A stretch of 64,000 nucleotides of DNA, taken from the NCBI RefSeq assembly GCF_013177695.1, contig NZ_WOEY01000058.1, positions 1 to 64,000 of the forward strand. The letters are read 5' to 3'. Each line of letters opens with the position of its first letter. Positions within the stretch are counted from its first letter, which is position 1. Source of the DNA: Paraburkholderia solitsugae (GTDB taxonomy: Bacteria; Pseudomonadota; Gammaproteobacteria; Burkholderiales; Burkholderiaceae). The notes beneath the pieces are model-generated. The model saw nothing but the letters and a program-made list of their open reading frames with translations, did no database searches and was not told the origin of the DNA. Shown piece by piece: positions 35,482 through 45,150 of this stretch. A program made the position numbers and the translations under genes.

Positions 35482-36087
35482 TCAAGCGCCTCGGAGTCCC
35501 TCGGTGACCGTGATGGTCAGGTCGATCTTCTGAACGACGGTTCCCACCGGCAGCACCGTGTGCCCATGAGTTTCGTTGATGATCTCAGCCGCTGACAGGT
35601 AGAAAGCCAGCAGCGCCGTCAGCAGACCGAGGTAACCGCCGGCGTGGTGCAACCACACAAGGCCGGTCCATTCGCTCGCTGCCAGCACGAAGAACGTGAT
35701 CCACAGAGACAGAAACACCAGTTGCAATGCGCGCGGCGCACGCCGTGTCGCGACCCACATATAAAGCGTGAACATGCCCCACAGGAACAGATACCAGCCG
35801 ACGAACGCCGCAGGCACAGTACCGTGCAGGAACAGCACGAAGAGGGCGAGCGACCACCAGAACGCACCGTAGCTCAGAAAGGCCGTCGCGCCGAACGTAT
35901 TGCCGCGCGGTATTTCCATGAGTCCGGCGAGTGCCTGCGCGGTACCCCCATAAGCGAAAGCGACGGCGAGCACCATGCCCATCGAATCGCCGCTGAACCA
36001 GCCGGCGTTGATCATGCTAAGCAACCAGGTCGTCAAGGCAAAACCGGCGAGGCCGAGTGCCGCGGGATTAGGGGCTTTGATATTCAT
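35482..36087 (-). CDS. satP: SatP/YaaH (GPR1/FUN34) acetate-succinate transporter
   Basis: The 201-residue protein has six membrane helices and the signature NPAALGLAGFALTTWLLS at the N-terminus. GMVLAVAFAYGGTAQALAGLMEI and ISYG-like FLSYGAFWW motifs line the pore. It probably exchanges acetate with the medium. The start at 36087 follows homology. It is downstream of acs on the same strand, separated by 118 bases, and fits the route acetate to acetyl-CoA. Confidence 0.88.
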   Translation of the reverse strand: MNIKAPNPAALGLAGFALTTWLLSMINAGWFSGDSMGMVLAVAFAYGGTAQALAGLMEIPRGNTFGATAFLSYGAFWWSLALFVLFLHGTVPAAFVGWYLFLWGMFTLYMWVATRRAPRALQLVFLSLWITFFVLAASEWTGLVWLHHAGGYLGLLTALLAFYLSAAEIINETHGHTVLPVGTVVQKIDLTITVTEGLRGA

Positions 36088-36205
36088 GATGAATTCCTCA
36101 TGCAAAAAACAGAAGTAGACATAGCTTGCGCGACTGTCGTGAAGACTAGCGCCGCGCAAGGGTCACATCGCAATCGAACGCTGCAGCGCCGGAGCGCCGG
36201 ACCGT

Positions 36206-38182
36206 TCAGATCGAATCGGCGAACTGGGAAATGACGGCGGGATTCTCGACAGTCGACGTGTCCTGCGAAATTGCTTCGCCTTTCGCGACTGAGCGCAACA
36301 ACCGGCGCACGACCTTGCCAGAGCGCGTCTTGGGCATGGCGTCGCCGAACCGGATGTCTTTCGGCTTTGCGATCGGACCGATTTCCTTGGCGACCCAGGC
36401 GCGCAACTCGTTCGCTATGCGCTTCGCCTCTGCGCCGGTGGGCCGCGCCGTTTTCAGAACAATGAAGGCGACGATGGCTTCGCCGAACGTTTCATCCGGA
36501 CGGCCGACGACCGCAGCTTCAGCGACCAGCGGATTGGCCGCCAGCGCCGACTCGATTTCCATCGTGCCCATGCGGTGGCCGGACACGTTCAGCACGTCGT
36601 CGATACGACCGGTGATCGTGAAGTAGCCTGTGTCCCGGTCGCGAATCGCGCCGTCGCCGGCGAGGTACAGCTTGCCCCCGAGTTCGTCGGGGTAATAGCC
36701 GTTGCGAAAGCGCTCAGGATTGCCCCAGATCGTGCGGATCATCGACGGCCACGGCTTGCGGATGACGAGCATGCCGCCTTGTCCGTTGGCCACTTCATGG
36801 CCGGTTTCGTCGACGATCGCCGCATCGATGCCCGGCATCGGCAGCGTGCACGATCCCGGCACGAGCGGCGTAGCGCCCGGCAACGGCGAGATCATGTGGC
36901 CGCCTGTCTCGGTCTGCCAGAACGTGTCGAGCACCGGACAGCGGCCACCGCCGACATGTTCGGCGTACCAGTTCCATGCACTCGGGTTGATCGGCTCGCC
37001 GACCGTGCCGAGAATGCGCAAGCTGCCCAGGTCGAAGCTGCCAGGATGCACAGCGGTGTCAGCGTCGGCGCTCTTGATGAGAGACCGGATGGCGGTCGGT
37101 GCGGTGTAGAAGATGCTGACCTGATGGCGCTGGATCATGTCCCAGAATCGGCCCGCATTCGGATAGGTGGGCACACCTTCAAAGATGACCTGGGTTGCAC
37201 CCACTGCGGTCGGGCCATAGCAGATATACGTGTGACCGGTGATCCAGCCGATGTCTGCGGTACACCAGAAGACATCGGCCGGCTTGATGTCGAAGGTCCA
37301 TTTCATCGTCACGGCGGCCCACAGCAGATAACCGCCGGTGCTGTGCTGAACGCCTTTGGGCGCGCCGGTCGACCCTGATGTGTACAACACGAATAGCGGA
37401 TGTTCAGCGCTGACCCATTCCGGCTCGCAGGTATCAGGTTGGTTTCGTTCGAGCTCGTGCAACCACGCGTCGCGCCCCGCGATCCAGGGGATCCGGCCGC
37501 CGGTACGCCGATAGATGATGACCGTTTTAACGGCTTCGGCGCCGCCCATCGCAAGGGCTTCGTCGACGATCGTCTTGAGCGGCAGTGTCTTGCCGCCGCG
37601 CACCTGTTCGTCGGCCGTCATCACGGCCACCGCGCCGACATCGACCATCCGTTCATGTAGCGATTTGGCGGAAAAGCCGCCGAACACAACGGAGTGCGGC
37701 GCGCCGATGCGTGCACACGCCAGCATGGCAGCGACGCCTTCCACTGACATCGGCATGTAAATCACCACCCGGTCGCCTTTCTTCACGCCGCGCTCGCGCA
37801 GCGCGTTGGCGAGTCTGCACACGCGGTGATAGAGCTCCTGATAAGTGACGCGCGTGATCTTGCCGTCGTCCGCCTCGAACACGATGGCCGTTTTGTCGGC
37901 GAGTCCGTTGGCGAGGTTGCGATCCAGGCAGTTGTATGAAGCGTTGAGTTCGCCGTCTTCGAACCATTGATAGAACGGCGCGTTCGCCTCGTTCAGGACT
38001 TTCGTGAAGGGCCGGCGCCACTCGAGATGCTCTCTGGCAAGGCGCGCCCAGAACGCTTCGTGATCGCGTTCGGCCTCGGCCACGAGCGCATGGTAAGCCT
38101 CCATGCCGTCGATGCTTGCGTGCTTGAGCGCGGGGATCTGTGGCGCCGTAGTCCTGGGTTGGTTAAGTTCGATGGTAGACAT
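36206..38182 (-). CDS. acs: Acetyl-CoA synthetase
   Basis: This 658-residue AMP-forming ligase converts acetate, CoA and ATP to acetyl-CoA. It shows the P-loop-like YTSGSTGAPKGVQ, DIGWITGHTYICYGP, the adenylate-binding DTFWQTETGG, and a C-terminal PKTRSGKVVRR whose Lys (about residue 610) is the known acetylation and catalytic site. Length and motifs match Acs of Burkholderiales. The start at 38182 was taken from homology. A perfect FNR box lies 135 bases before it. Confidence 0.94.
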   Translation of the reverse strand: MSTIELNQPRTTAPQIPALKHASIDGMEAYHALVAEAERDHEAFWARLAREHLEWRRPFTKVLNEANAPFYQWFEDGELNASYNCLDRNLANGLADKTAIVFEADDGKITRVTYQELYHRVCRLANALRERGVKKGDRVVIYMPMSVEGVAAMLACARIGAPHSVVFGGFSAKSLHERMVDVGAVAVMTADEQVRGGKTLPLKTIVDEALAMGGAEAVKTVIIYRRTGGRIPWIAGRDAWLHELERNQPDTCEPEWVSAEHPLFVLYTSGSTGAPKGVQHSTGGYLLWAAVTMKWTFDIKPADVFWCTADIGWITGHTYICYGPTAVGATQVIFEGVPTYPNAGRFWDMIQRHQVSIFYTAPTAIRSLIKSADADTAVHPGSFDLGSLRILGTVGEPINPSAWNWYAEHVGGGRCPVLDTFWQTETGGHMISPLPGATPLVPGSCTLPMPGIDAAIVDETGHEVANGQGGMLVIRKPWPSMIRTIWGNPERFRNGYYPDELGGKLYLAGDGAIRDRDTGYFTITGRIDDVLNVSGHRMGTMEIESALAANPLVAEAAVVGRPDETFGEAIVAFIVLKTARPTGAEAKRIANELRAWVAKEIGPIAKPKDIRFGDAMPKTRSGKVVRRLLRSVAKGEAISQDTSTVENPAVISQFADSI

Positions 38183-38316
38183 CCGGTGTCTCCTCACGTG
38201 AAAGTCAAGGATAGGGCGAGGCCTGAAACGGCGAGTCGCTTGAAGGAAGGCTCTTGATGGCCGTGGTGCAGATGCGTGCGTGCAGGTCAACTATGACCGC
38301 GCGGCCGATCGTGCGG

Positions 38317-38330
38317 TTGATGCACATCAA
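38317..38330. promoter_or_regulatory. FNR/Anr box (perfect) upstream of acs
   Basis: TTGAT-GCAC-ATCAA is 135 bases before the acs start. A near match, TTGAT-GCAA-ATCAG, lies at 38362-38375 and may be a second site of the pair. Confidence 0.72.
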
Positions 38331-38477
38331 GGGAAGGACTGAGGGGGAGAGCGGCCGGTGCTTGATGCAAATCAGCCGCAATACCTCCGGCGGGGCGATG
38401 ATGAGTTCGTCATTGACTGTTCGCGAATGTCACGCCGGTACGCAATCGCTTCATGCTGGTGGCAGTGTCGACAACGC

Positions 38478-38855
38478 TCACGGGTCATCGTGGGCGGCGA
38501 AGATGCCGTCTTCCGGCTCCGTGTTCTCGTGGTCGACACATTGCACGTGCCAATGGCCCGCCATCAGCGATCTGCTGCCCGCATCCGGGCACCATTGCGC
38601 GCGTCCGGTTTCGCCCTCGAATGGCCCGGACGTGGCGTTCAGATCGAGCCCTTCGAGTACGCAGCAGGGCGTCGAATCGAGCGGCCCGCAGATGAGCGTG
38701 TTGCCGCAATCGACGTGCAACGCGCCCCATTCGGGCAGTTCGAGGCCCATATGACCCTCGCGTGACCATTGACGTGTTTCATTGTCGAGCCACAGGATGG
38801 CGAATGCCATCGGATTGACACGATCGAAGGTGTCGAGGTGGATGGTGAGGCGCAT
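38478..38855 (-). CDS. Hypothetical protein (DUF3564-like)
   Basis: The 125-residue protein begins MRLTIHLDTFDRVNPMAFAI and contains LPEWGALHVDCGNTLICG and PCCVLEGLDL. It resembles the Burkholderia-limited DUF3564 family from memory, without a known function. There is no signal peptide or membrane helix. The start at 38855 has AGAACCT upstream; an ATG at 38888 is a longer alternative. It lies between the FNR box of acs and a cytochrome c gene. Confidence 0.6.
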   Translation of the reverse strand: MRLTIHLDTFDRVNPMAFAILWLDNETRQWSREGHMGLELPEWGALHVDCGNTLICGPLDSTPCCVLEGLDLNATSGPFEGETGRAQWCPDAGSRSLMAGHWHVQCVDHENTEPEDGIFAAHDDP

Positions 38856-38901
38856 GAGGTTCTCCGTACATTTCACAAACATGTGCAAACCAACTGGGTG
38901 G

Positions 38902-39243
38902 CTATTGACTCAACACCCACTGGACCAACGTGTGAGCATCTTCCGGTGTCAACGGGCCGCCGCGATCCGCGGGCAGCGGCATGGCCATGTCGCCCCAGTG
39001 CGCCTTGCCGCCGAGTCGCAGCTTGTGCTCGAGCATCACGCCGGCGTTTGACACGTCGCGATAACGGTTCGCAATCTGCTGGAACGATGGTGCGAGAAAA
39101 GGCACGTCCCGGGTGTGGCAGAACATGCAATGCTGTTGATCGACGAGTGCCGTCGGCTCGGACTGGGCAAGCGCTGCGCCGCTTGCTGCGAGCAACAGCG
39201 CAAGTGTGCTTGCAGTGAGATAGGGCAGGTGCGGGGCATTCAC
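38902..39243 (-). CDS. Small periplasmic cytochrome c
   Basis: The 113-residue protein has a signal peptide (TASTLALLLAASGAALAQ), one heme motif CMFCH, and a distal Met in WGDMAMPLP. This is a class I c-type cytochrome of c-551/c5 size. The GTG start at 39243 has GGAG 8 bases upstream; longer frames lack a ribosome site. Adjacent to the FNR-type gene, it may serve respiration at low oxygen. Confidence 0.8.
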   Translation of the reverse strand: MNAPHLPYLTASTLALLLAASGAALAQSEPTALVDQQHCMFCHTRDVPFLAPSFQQIANRYRDVSNAGVMLEHKLRLGGKAHWGDMAMPLPADRGGPLTPEDAHTLVQWVLSQ

Positions 39244-39309
39244 GAGACACACTCCATGACAGGTTCTGAGTTCAGTGTAGGGTCGGTGCCGCCCGCGCGA
39301 TTGACTCAT

Positions 39310-40092
39310 CTACACGCGCGCGAGACCTTCGAGGTCGAGAATCCTGATCTGCTTGCCATGCGTATCGACCAAACCATCTTTCTGGAACTTCGAAAACATG
39401 CGGCTGACGGTTTCGAGTTTCATCCCGAGGTAGCTACCGATCTCCTCGCGTGTCATGCGTAAATTGAACGTGGCCGGCGAGTAGCCGCGTGTCTTGAGCC
39501 TTCCTGACAGGTTCAACAGGAAGGCGGCGAGCCGCTGGTCGGCGGACATCGTACCGAGCAGCATCATGAGTGTCGCCTCGCGAACGATCTCGCCGCCCAT
39601 CAGACGATGGACGTGCTGCTGCACCACCTTCACCTCGCGGCACATGACTTCGAGCAGATGAAACGGGATGATGCAGACGTTGCTGTCCTCGATGGCGATC
39701 GCGTCGCAGCTGTGCCGCCCTGAGCAGACGCCGTCGAGACCGAGCGAATCGCCGGGCAGATGAAAGCCGGTAACCTGTTCGCGGCCGTCGCGATGCATGA
39801 CGACGGTCTTGAACGAGCCGGCGCGGATCGCATAGATGCTCTGGAACGAATCGTTGGCGCGGTATAGCGATTCACCGGCTTTGATCGTGCGGGAAACGCA
39901 CATCAGCGACTCCATGCGCTCCAGTTCGGCCGGCGTCAAGCCTTGTGGCATGCAAATCGCGCGCAGCGAGCAGCTCGAGCAGCGCGGGGCGGGGCGGGCC
40001 GGTACTGACGGCGCGAGCGCGGAATGGCCTGAGGCCGGCAGTGGGACACGCTGCAGCGGCATGATTTCAGAATATTCGGCGACGTCAGACAT
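39310..40092 (-). CDS. FNR/Anr-family oxygen-responsive regulator
   Basis: The 260-residue Crp/FNR protein has the N-terminal cluster cysteines C38, C41 and C47, and C123 in the effector domain (GVCSGRHSC), as needed for an oxygen-labile 4Fe-4S cluster. Its recognition helix contains ETVSR, which reads the TTGAT half-site. It is therefore the likely user of the FNR boxes found throughout 33.9-58.5 kb. AGGAG precedes the ATG at 40092. Its start overlaps the end of the receiver gene, giving a two-gene operon. Confidence 0.92.
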   Translation of the reverse strand: MSDVAEYSEIMPLQRVPLPASGHSALAPSVPARPAPRCSSCSLRAICMPQGLTPAELERMESLMCVSRTIKAGESLYRANDSFQSIYAIRAGSFKTVVMHRDGREQVTGFHLPGDSLGLDGVCSGRHSCDAIAIEDSNVCIIPFHLLEVMCREVKVVQQHVHRLMGGEIVREATLMMLLGTMSADQRLAAFLLNLSGRLKTRGYSPATFNLRMTREEIGSYLGMKLETVSRMFSKFQKDGLVDTHGKQIRILDLEGLARV

Positions 40093-40516
40093 GATGTGCT
40101 CCTGTGTAATTGAGGCCACGCGCGCAATGCGCGTGGGCAATCCGCGTGATCGTGTCGCATGCAAGATCGAACTCGCTGGTCTTGTCGAAGAAGTAGTGCG
40201 CGCCAGCCGCGACGCATGCCTGCCTGAACCACATACTTGAGTGATTCGTCAGCACGATCGTGATCGCCGGCGACATGCTCTTCGCGAGACTCACCAGCAG
40301 TTCGATACCGGTGCCGACAGTCAGGCGCAAATCCAGGACCACGACGTCGGCTCTGGTGGTGTCGATGCCGGTGAGCGCGGCGCCTGCTTCCTCAGCCTCG
40401 CCGACGATCTCGACACCATCGATTGCGCCTAATCGCGCCGCCATCCGTTGTCTGATCGGGATCGTGTCTTCAACGAGGAAAACGCGCAGTGCTTGCAGGG
40501 ACGGGCTGGAGTTCAT
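40085..40516 (-). CDS. Single-domain response regulator receiver protein
   Basis: The 143-residue protein consists of one receiver domain with phospho-acceptor D62 (VVVLDLRLTVG), the acidic pair near residues 16-17 and K111 in FFDKTSE. It has no DNA-binding output, and may be a phosphate sink or act through protein contact. It overlaps the FNR gene by 8 bases, so the two are translationally linked. Upstream is the palindrome at 40590-40613, which may autoregulate the operon. Confidence 0.85.
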   Translation of the reverse strand: MNSSPSLQALRVFLVEDTIPIRQRMAARLGAIDGVEIVGEAEEAGAALTGIDTTRADVVVLDLRLTVGTGIELLVSLAKSMSPAITIVLTNHSSMWFRQACVAAGAHYFFDKTSEFDLACDTITRIAHAHCARGLNYTGAHHV

Positions 40517-40589
40517 GGCTCGAAGTATCGGCCGCGCTGTCTCAAAATAAAATCGGCGGCGAACGAACTTCGGGTAGGCGAGCGCGAAG

Positions 40590-40613
40590 GCGTGTAGGGA
40601 ATTTCCTACACGC
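40590..40613. promoter_or_regulatory. 9-bp palindrome upstream of the receiver/FNR operon
   Basis: The arms GCGTGTAGG and CCTACACGC flank a GAATTT centre, 74 bases before the receiver start. The core GGGAATTTCCTACACG recurs ahead of the N-ATPase operon at 47459-47480. Two independent promoters sharing a 16-base identical word points to one regulator; the neighbouring NarL-type response regulator is the obvious candidate. Confidence 0.65.
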
Positions 40614-40701
40614 GGCGAATGCGAGGGTGGAGGTCGTCGCGCGACCGGCGAATTGATGTGACGATTCGATCTGGCTGTGCGGCCCGTGCACCGCCCCGGA
40701 A

Positions 40702-41349
40702 CTAGATTTCGTCGTCTTCCCCGAGCAGCTTATGGCGCAGCGCGTAACGCACCAGTGCGGCTTCGTGCGGCATCTGCATTTTTTCGAGGATACGTGTTTT
40801 ATAGGTGCTCACCGTTTTGCTGCTGACACACAACTCCGTGGCGATTTCGGTGAGGGTCTGACCTGCGGCGATACGGCGGAATACATCGAACTCACGGTCG
40901 GACAGGCGCTGATGGGGTAACGTGTCGGCGGGCTCGTTCAGGCTCTGTGCAAAACGTTCGGCCATCGCGAGACTCACGTAGACGCCCCCGGATGCGACCT
41001 TGCTGACCGCGGCGACCAGTTCGGCACTGGCGCTTTCCTTGGTTAGATACCCTGATGCGCCCGCTTTGAAAGCGCGTACCGCGTATTGCTGCTCCGCATG
41101 CATGGTGAGCACGAGAATCCGCAGCGCCGGCTTTTCCTCCTTGATCTGTTTGATCAGCTCGACGCCGTTTCGTCCCGGCATCGACAGATCCAGCACGAGC
41201 ACGTCTGCAGCGTTCGAGCGGGCCAGCGCAATCGTGCTGACGCCGTCATTGGCTTCGCCGACCACCTCGAAGCCGCTTGCGCCTTGCAGGATATGCCGCA
41301 GGCCATCACGCACCAACGTGTGATCGTCTGCGATTAGCACTCGAATCAT
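40702..41349 (-). CDS. NarL/FixJ-family response regulator
   Basis: The 215-residue protein has a receiver domain with D54 (VLVLDLSMPG), an acidic pair at residues 8-9 and a conserved Lys, and a LuxR HTH (LSDREFDVFRRIAAGQTLTEIA, then SSKTVSTYKTRILEKM). Its start overlaps the sensor kinase stop by 4 bases. It should be phosphorylated by that kinase. Target sites may be the GGGAATTTCC palindromes nearby. Confidence 0.93.
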   Translation of the reverse strand: MIRVLIADDHTLVRDGLRHILQGASGFEVVGEANDGVSTIALARSNAADVLVLDLSMPGRNGVELIKQIKEEKPALRILVLTMHAEQQYAVRAFKAGASGYLTKESASAELVAAVSKVASGGVYVSLAMAERFAQSLNEPADTLPHQRLSDREFDVFRRIAAGQTLTEIATELCVSSKTVSTYKTRILEKMQMPHEAALVRYALRHKLLGEDDEI

Positions 41350-43490
41350 GTTTGCATCTCCTGCTGTTGCACCGCCAGTATCGGAAAGGTAACGGTCAGC
41401 GCAAAGCCCTTGTCATTGGAAGTATGAATTTCGACGGTGCCGCCCAGCATGTGTGCACGCTCGCGGATACCGAGCAGGCCAAACGATTTCTCGCCGGAGG
41501 TGGGCGAGCGGTTCGCGCCATGACCGTTGTCCGCGATCTGCAACACGCAAACGCCCCCTTCGACGCGCACCGTCAGCGTGACGAGTGTCGCTTCCGCATG
41601 CCGGGCGACATTGGTTAGCGCTTCCTGCACGATACGAAATAGCGTCGTTGCGCCCGTCGGCGTAAAGCTGGTATCGCCGACTTCGATTCGGCGCTCCACA
41701 TCGATGCCGTAGCGGTTTGTAAAGTCATTGGCGAGCCATTCGATGGCTGGAACCAGACCGAGATCGTCAAGCATGACCGGGCGCAGATCGGCAGCGATCC
41801 GGCGCACCGAGGCGACCGTCGCATCGATCAGCCGGCGCATCCCACGCAGTTGCTGCAGCAGGCGTGGTTCAGCCGTGGTTTCAAGCGCCTGTTCGACCGA
41901 AGAGATGTCCATCTTGAGGGCGGTCAATTGCTGCCCAAGGTCGTCGTGCAACTCGCGTGCGATGCGGGTTTTTTCTTCCTCGCGAACTTTCTGCAGATTG
42001 GCAGAGAGTTCGCGTAGTTCCTCGCGCGATTGCCGCTGCGCATTTTCCGCTTTGACCCGCTCGGTGATGTCGCGCAGCATGACCGTGTACAGCTTGCCAT
42101 CGCCGTCGCGGATCTGGGAGATCGACGCTTCGATAGGAAACTCTTCGCCGTTGCTCCGTAAGCCGAACAGTACGCGCTGCCTGCCCATCTGCCGGTCCGA
42201 AACGCCCGTCACGCCGAACTGTTCGACATGCCGCTCGTGTCCCGCACGAAAGCGCTCGGGGATGAAGCGTGAGAGCGACGCGCCAATCGCTTCCATCGCG
42301 GAGCATCCAAAAACCTCTTCAGCCATTGGATTGAAGATAACGATGTTCTGTCGTTCGTCGACCGTGATAATCGCCTCCATCGATGACCGGATGATGCCCA
42401 TCATGCGTGCCTCGTTCACGCTCGACCGGCTGCGCGCCTCGCTTGCTGCGGCGGACCCGCCGCCGCGTTCGTGGGTAATCAGGAAGGCCATGGCGCTGAA
42501 CAGGCATGCTGCCGCAACGCCGGCGATCAGCACCGTGGTTTCTGCAAATTCGTCCTCGGCTCGCAGATAGCGGCTGCTCGTCGTGTAGGACAGCGTGATG
42601 GGCACACCACCGACGCGCAAGGTATCGGATCTACGGATGACAGGCGTCGTCTCCGCCAGGTCGTCGTCGGCCGCGGCGGACGAATAAAGCAGCGTGGCAG
42701 GCGTTCCACTGAATACCTGCAGATCAATGCGCCGTTGCCGGGCGAGGGCGTTATCGAATACACGGCTGGTGTCCAGCGCCGCTACCAGCAGCCGCTTGAT
42801 GCCCGCGCGGCGCGCTTGTGAAGTCGACGGCAATCCGGCGTCCGAATACACCGGAAAATAGAGGTAAAGACGAGGATGAGGGTTCGAGTCGGTATCGCCG
42901 AACGGCGCGGCGTCCGCGTCGAGCGCGCTTGCCCCTGTATCGATGGCGTGCAGCAACGCCGTACGGCTCGCGGGAGCGCTAGCCAGGTCGTAGCCGGCTG
43001 GCATTGCATCGATGGTGACCGGCGCCATCTGGGTAACCGGCACGATCGGTTGCGGCGCGGCGGCTGGTCCGGCCACGTTACCGGTGCCGCCCGTCAGGCG
43101 GGCAATACCGGCGGCGTCAACATCCGCGTAGCCAAGCGCGCGCACCACAGACGATGTTTCATCCAGATCGAGTTGTGCGACATATCGGCGCCAGGCGTCG
43201 GCATCGGGCGCCGGTGCGACGGAGAGCAAGCCGCGCGCGCCGCGCAGCAACGATTCGCCCGTGGTGAACTCGCGCTGCAGAGCAGCGGTGATATGCACAG
43301 TATTCTGATCAAAGCGGCTGTTGGCGGCGCGCAATGACTGCTCGCCGACCCAGCGCCACGCAGCGAGCGCAGCCATAAGAACGACAGCAAATGTGACTGC
43401 CGCGACAAGCACGGGACGCCGTTCGGGCGGGGCAACCCGCATGGGCAAAGGCAATTTTTTAGTGAAGGGCGTCTTACCGCGAAAGGGCAT
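41346..43490 (-). CDS. CHASE-PAS hybrid membrane sensor histidine kinase
   Basis: The 714-residue kinase has a membrane helix near residue 30 (VLVAAVTFAVVLMAALAAW), a periplasmic CHASE domain (FTTGESLLRGARGLLSV), a second membrane helix and a PAS domain. The HisKA_3 phospho-acceptor lies in RIARELHDDLGQQL, and the ATPase domain in ADNGHGAN. It pairs with the NarL-type regulator encoded downstream (4-base overlap). ATG 43490 was preferred because of GAGG upstream; a longer frame starts at 43595. An FNR box lies 217 bases upstream. Confidence 0.88.
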   Translation of the reverse strand: MPFRGKTPFTKKLPLPMRVAPPERRPVLVAAVTFAVVLMAALAAWRWVGEQSLRAANSRFDQNTVHITAALQREFTTGESLLRGARGLLSVAPAPDADAWRRYVAQLDLDETSSVVRALGYADVDAAGIARLTGGTGNVAGPAAAPQPIVPVTQMAPVTIDAMPAGYDLASAPASRTALLHAIDTGASALDADAAPFGDTDSNPHPRLYLYFPVYSDAGLPSTSQARRAGIKRLLVAALDTSRVFDNALARQRRIDLQVFSGTPATLLYSSAAADDDLAETTPVIRRSDTLRVGGVPITLSYTTSSRYLRAEDEFAETTVLIAGVAAACLFSAMAFLITHERGGGSAAASEARSRSSVNEARMMGIIRSSMEAIITVDERQNIVIFNPMAEEVFGCSAMEAIGASLSRFIPERFRAGHERHVEQFGVTGVSDRQMGRQRVLFGLRSNGEEFPIEASISQIRDGDGKLYTVMLRDITERVKAENAQRQSREELRELSANLQKVREEEKTRIARELHDDLGQQLTALKMDISSVEQALETTAEPRLLQQLRGMRRLIDATVASVRRIAADLRPVMLDDLGLVPAIEWLANDFTNRYGIDVERRIEVGDTSFTPTGATTLFRIVQEALTNVARHAEATLVTLTVRVEGGVCVLQIADNGHGANRSPTSGEKSFGLLGIRERAHMLGGTVEIHTSNDKGFALTVTFPILAVQQQEMQT

Positions 43491-43706
43491 GTGCGCCTCA
43501 TTGGATGGTGGGCAATCCGCCACGCTGGCTGATGGCGCAGGCGCGGATCGGCAAACATCACCGTGATTTTCGTTAATTGCAGCCAGCCGGAACAACGCGT
43601 GCGCTGCCTATTGTGCGCGGTTTGCACGGATCGTGCCAGTATGCAGCCAACTCACCGTGGAAGCCGCGCCGCGCACGAATGTTGACGGACAGTGAGCCGC
43701 TGGCGC

Positions 43707-43720
43707 TTGATCCTTATCAA
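43707..43720. promoter_or_regulatory. FNR/Anr box (perfect) upstream of the sensor kinase
   Basis: TTGAT-CCTT-ATCAA precedes the histidine kinase/response regulator pair. The stress-protein gene at 43772 runs in the same direction and ends here, so the box can only serve the kinase. Confidence 0.72.
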
Positions 43721-43771
43721 GCGCTTAAAGTTGCGCGAGGGGCTATACCGCGCAATTCCTGAATGGTCAGA

Positions 43772-44599
43772 TCAGTGCGACATCAGCGCCGGCACGGTCA
43801 TCGACTGAAGCAGGGTCCGGGTGACGCCGCCGAGCAGCCGTTCCTGCACGCGCGCATGCCCATACGCACCCATCACCAGCAGATCGATATGACGATCGGC
43901 CAGCGTGTTCAGCAGCAGCGCGCCCGTGGGGACGCCGGCCACCTTGGGCGCGGCCGCAAATCCCGCCTGTATGCCGTGCCGGTCAAGCCAGGCGGCGACG
44001 TCGATGCCGGCTGGCGCTTCGCTACCCGGGTGACGCTGCAGGGTTATCACGGTGACGAATTTCGCGCGCTTGATCAGCGGCAAGGCATCGGCCATCGCCC
44101 GGGCGCTCTCGCGGCCACCGTCCCACGCGATCAGTACGTTTTCGGCGAACGAACGGATCGTCCCGGCATAGGGCAGCACGATGGCGGGGCGGCCAGAGGC
44201 CATCAGCACGTCCTCGATAAAGTGGCGCGCGATATAGGACGAAGGGTCGTCCGGATCATCCTGACCGAGGATGAGGAGGTCGGCATGACGTGCGTGCAGG
44301 ATCGCTGCTTCTATCGCAGGCCCTTCCGGCGCCCGCCATTCCACGCTGCGCCCGGCTCGTTCGCCCGCCGCCAGGAAGCGTGCTTGCGCGCCTTTGAGAT
44401 TGGCATCGTGTTGCGTTTCGCGAGTCGCGATCAGTGCGCGTTCGCCGTGAAGAAACATCGGTTGCGCCAGATCCTGACAAACCACGTACAGTCCGATCAG
44501 ATGCGCGTCGTGCCGGCTGGCCAGTTCAAGTGCGAATTCGGTCCGTGCAGCGCTATGGGTGCTGTCGTCGAGATGCACCAGCAGGGTTTTGCAGTTCAT
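43772..44599 (-). CDS. Tandem-domain universal stress protein
   Basis: This 275-residue protein has two UspA domains. The N-terminal one is degenerate, while the C-terminal one keeps the nucleotide loop Gly-x2-Gly-x9-Gly-x (GAYGHARVQERLLGGVTRTLL). MNCKTLLVHLDDSTHSAAR is the start. Its ATG overlaps the stop of the preceding stress-protein gene by 4 bases, so three such genes (45.15, 44.6 and 43.8 kb) form one operon. The FNR box at 46061 probably drives them. Confidence 0.9.
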   Translation of the reverse strand: MNCKTLLVHLDDSTHSAARTEFALELASRHDAHLIGLYVVCQDLAQPMFLHGERALIATRETQHDANLKGAQARFLAAGERAGRSVEWRAPEGPAIEAAILHARHADLLILGQDDPDDPSSYIARHFIEDVLMASGRPAIVLPYAGTIRSFAENVLIAWDGGRESARAMADALPLIKRAKFVTVITLQRHPGSEAPAGIDVAAWLDRHGIQAGFAAAPKVAGVPTGALLLNTLADRHIDLLVMGAYGHARVQERLLGGVTRTLLQSMTVPALMSH

Positions 44600-45099
44600 G
44601 ACGGTTCCCTGATCGGTTCGGCTGCCTGTGCGTTGCTTGTCACAGGTTTGGCGCTGTGCGCCGGGATCATTAGCACCGCGCACTGCGCGATGCGCAGAAA
44701 ACGTTCGGCGACACTGCCGAGCATTAGCCGCTGGAAGCCCCGCCGCCCGTGCGTGCCCATTACCACCAGGTCGGCCTTAGAATCGCTTGCTGCGTGCAGT
44801 ATGCAATGGGCGATGTCGTCGCCCGCCAGGTCGGTTTCGGCGATGCGCGGCGTGCCTTGCACGCCGGCCCGCTTCATGCTCGCGACTGCGCCGTCGATCA
44901 CATGCGCGCCTTCCTCGAGCAGTGCTGTGCGCAAGTAGGACGGATCGTATCCGGGTGCGTCATACGACATCAACGGGACATCTACGACAAAAAGAGGTTG
45001 TAGCTTTGCGCCGGCATCGCGCGCGAGCTGCAATGCTGCTTCAAGGGCGTGCGCGGACGTTTCACTGCCGTCGACGGCAACCAGAATCTGTTGATACAT
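44596..45099 (-). CDS. Universal stress protein (UspA family)
   Basis: The 167-residue single-domain protein starts MYQQILVAVDGSETSAHALE and contains the ATP-binding GTHGRRGFQRLMLGSVAERF. AGGAG lies 8 bases before the ATG at 45099. It is the middle gene of a three-gene stress-protein operon under a likely FNR promoter. The C-terminal tail of about 20 residues is longer than usual and lacks homology. Confidence 0.92.
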   Translation of the reverse strand: MYQQILVAVDGSETSAHALEAALQLARDAGAKLQPLFVVDVPLMSYDAPGYDPSYLRTALLEEGAHVIDGAVASMKRAGVQGTPRIAETDLAGDDIAHCILHAASDSKADLVVMGTHGRRGFQRLMLGSVAERFLRIAQCAVLMIPAHSAKPVTSNAQAAEPIREPS

Positions 45100-45150
45100 G
45101 GTGAACTCTCCTGGATGGAGCTGGCTTGAGGGACTCAAGGTCCCGGTTCA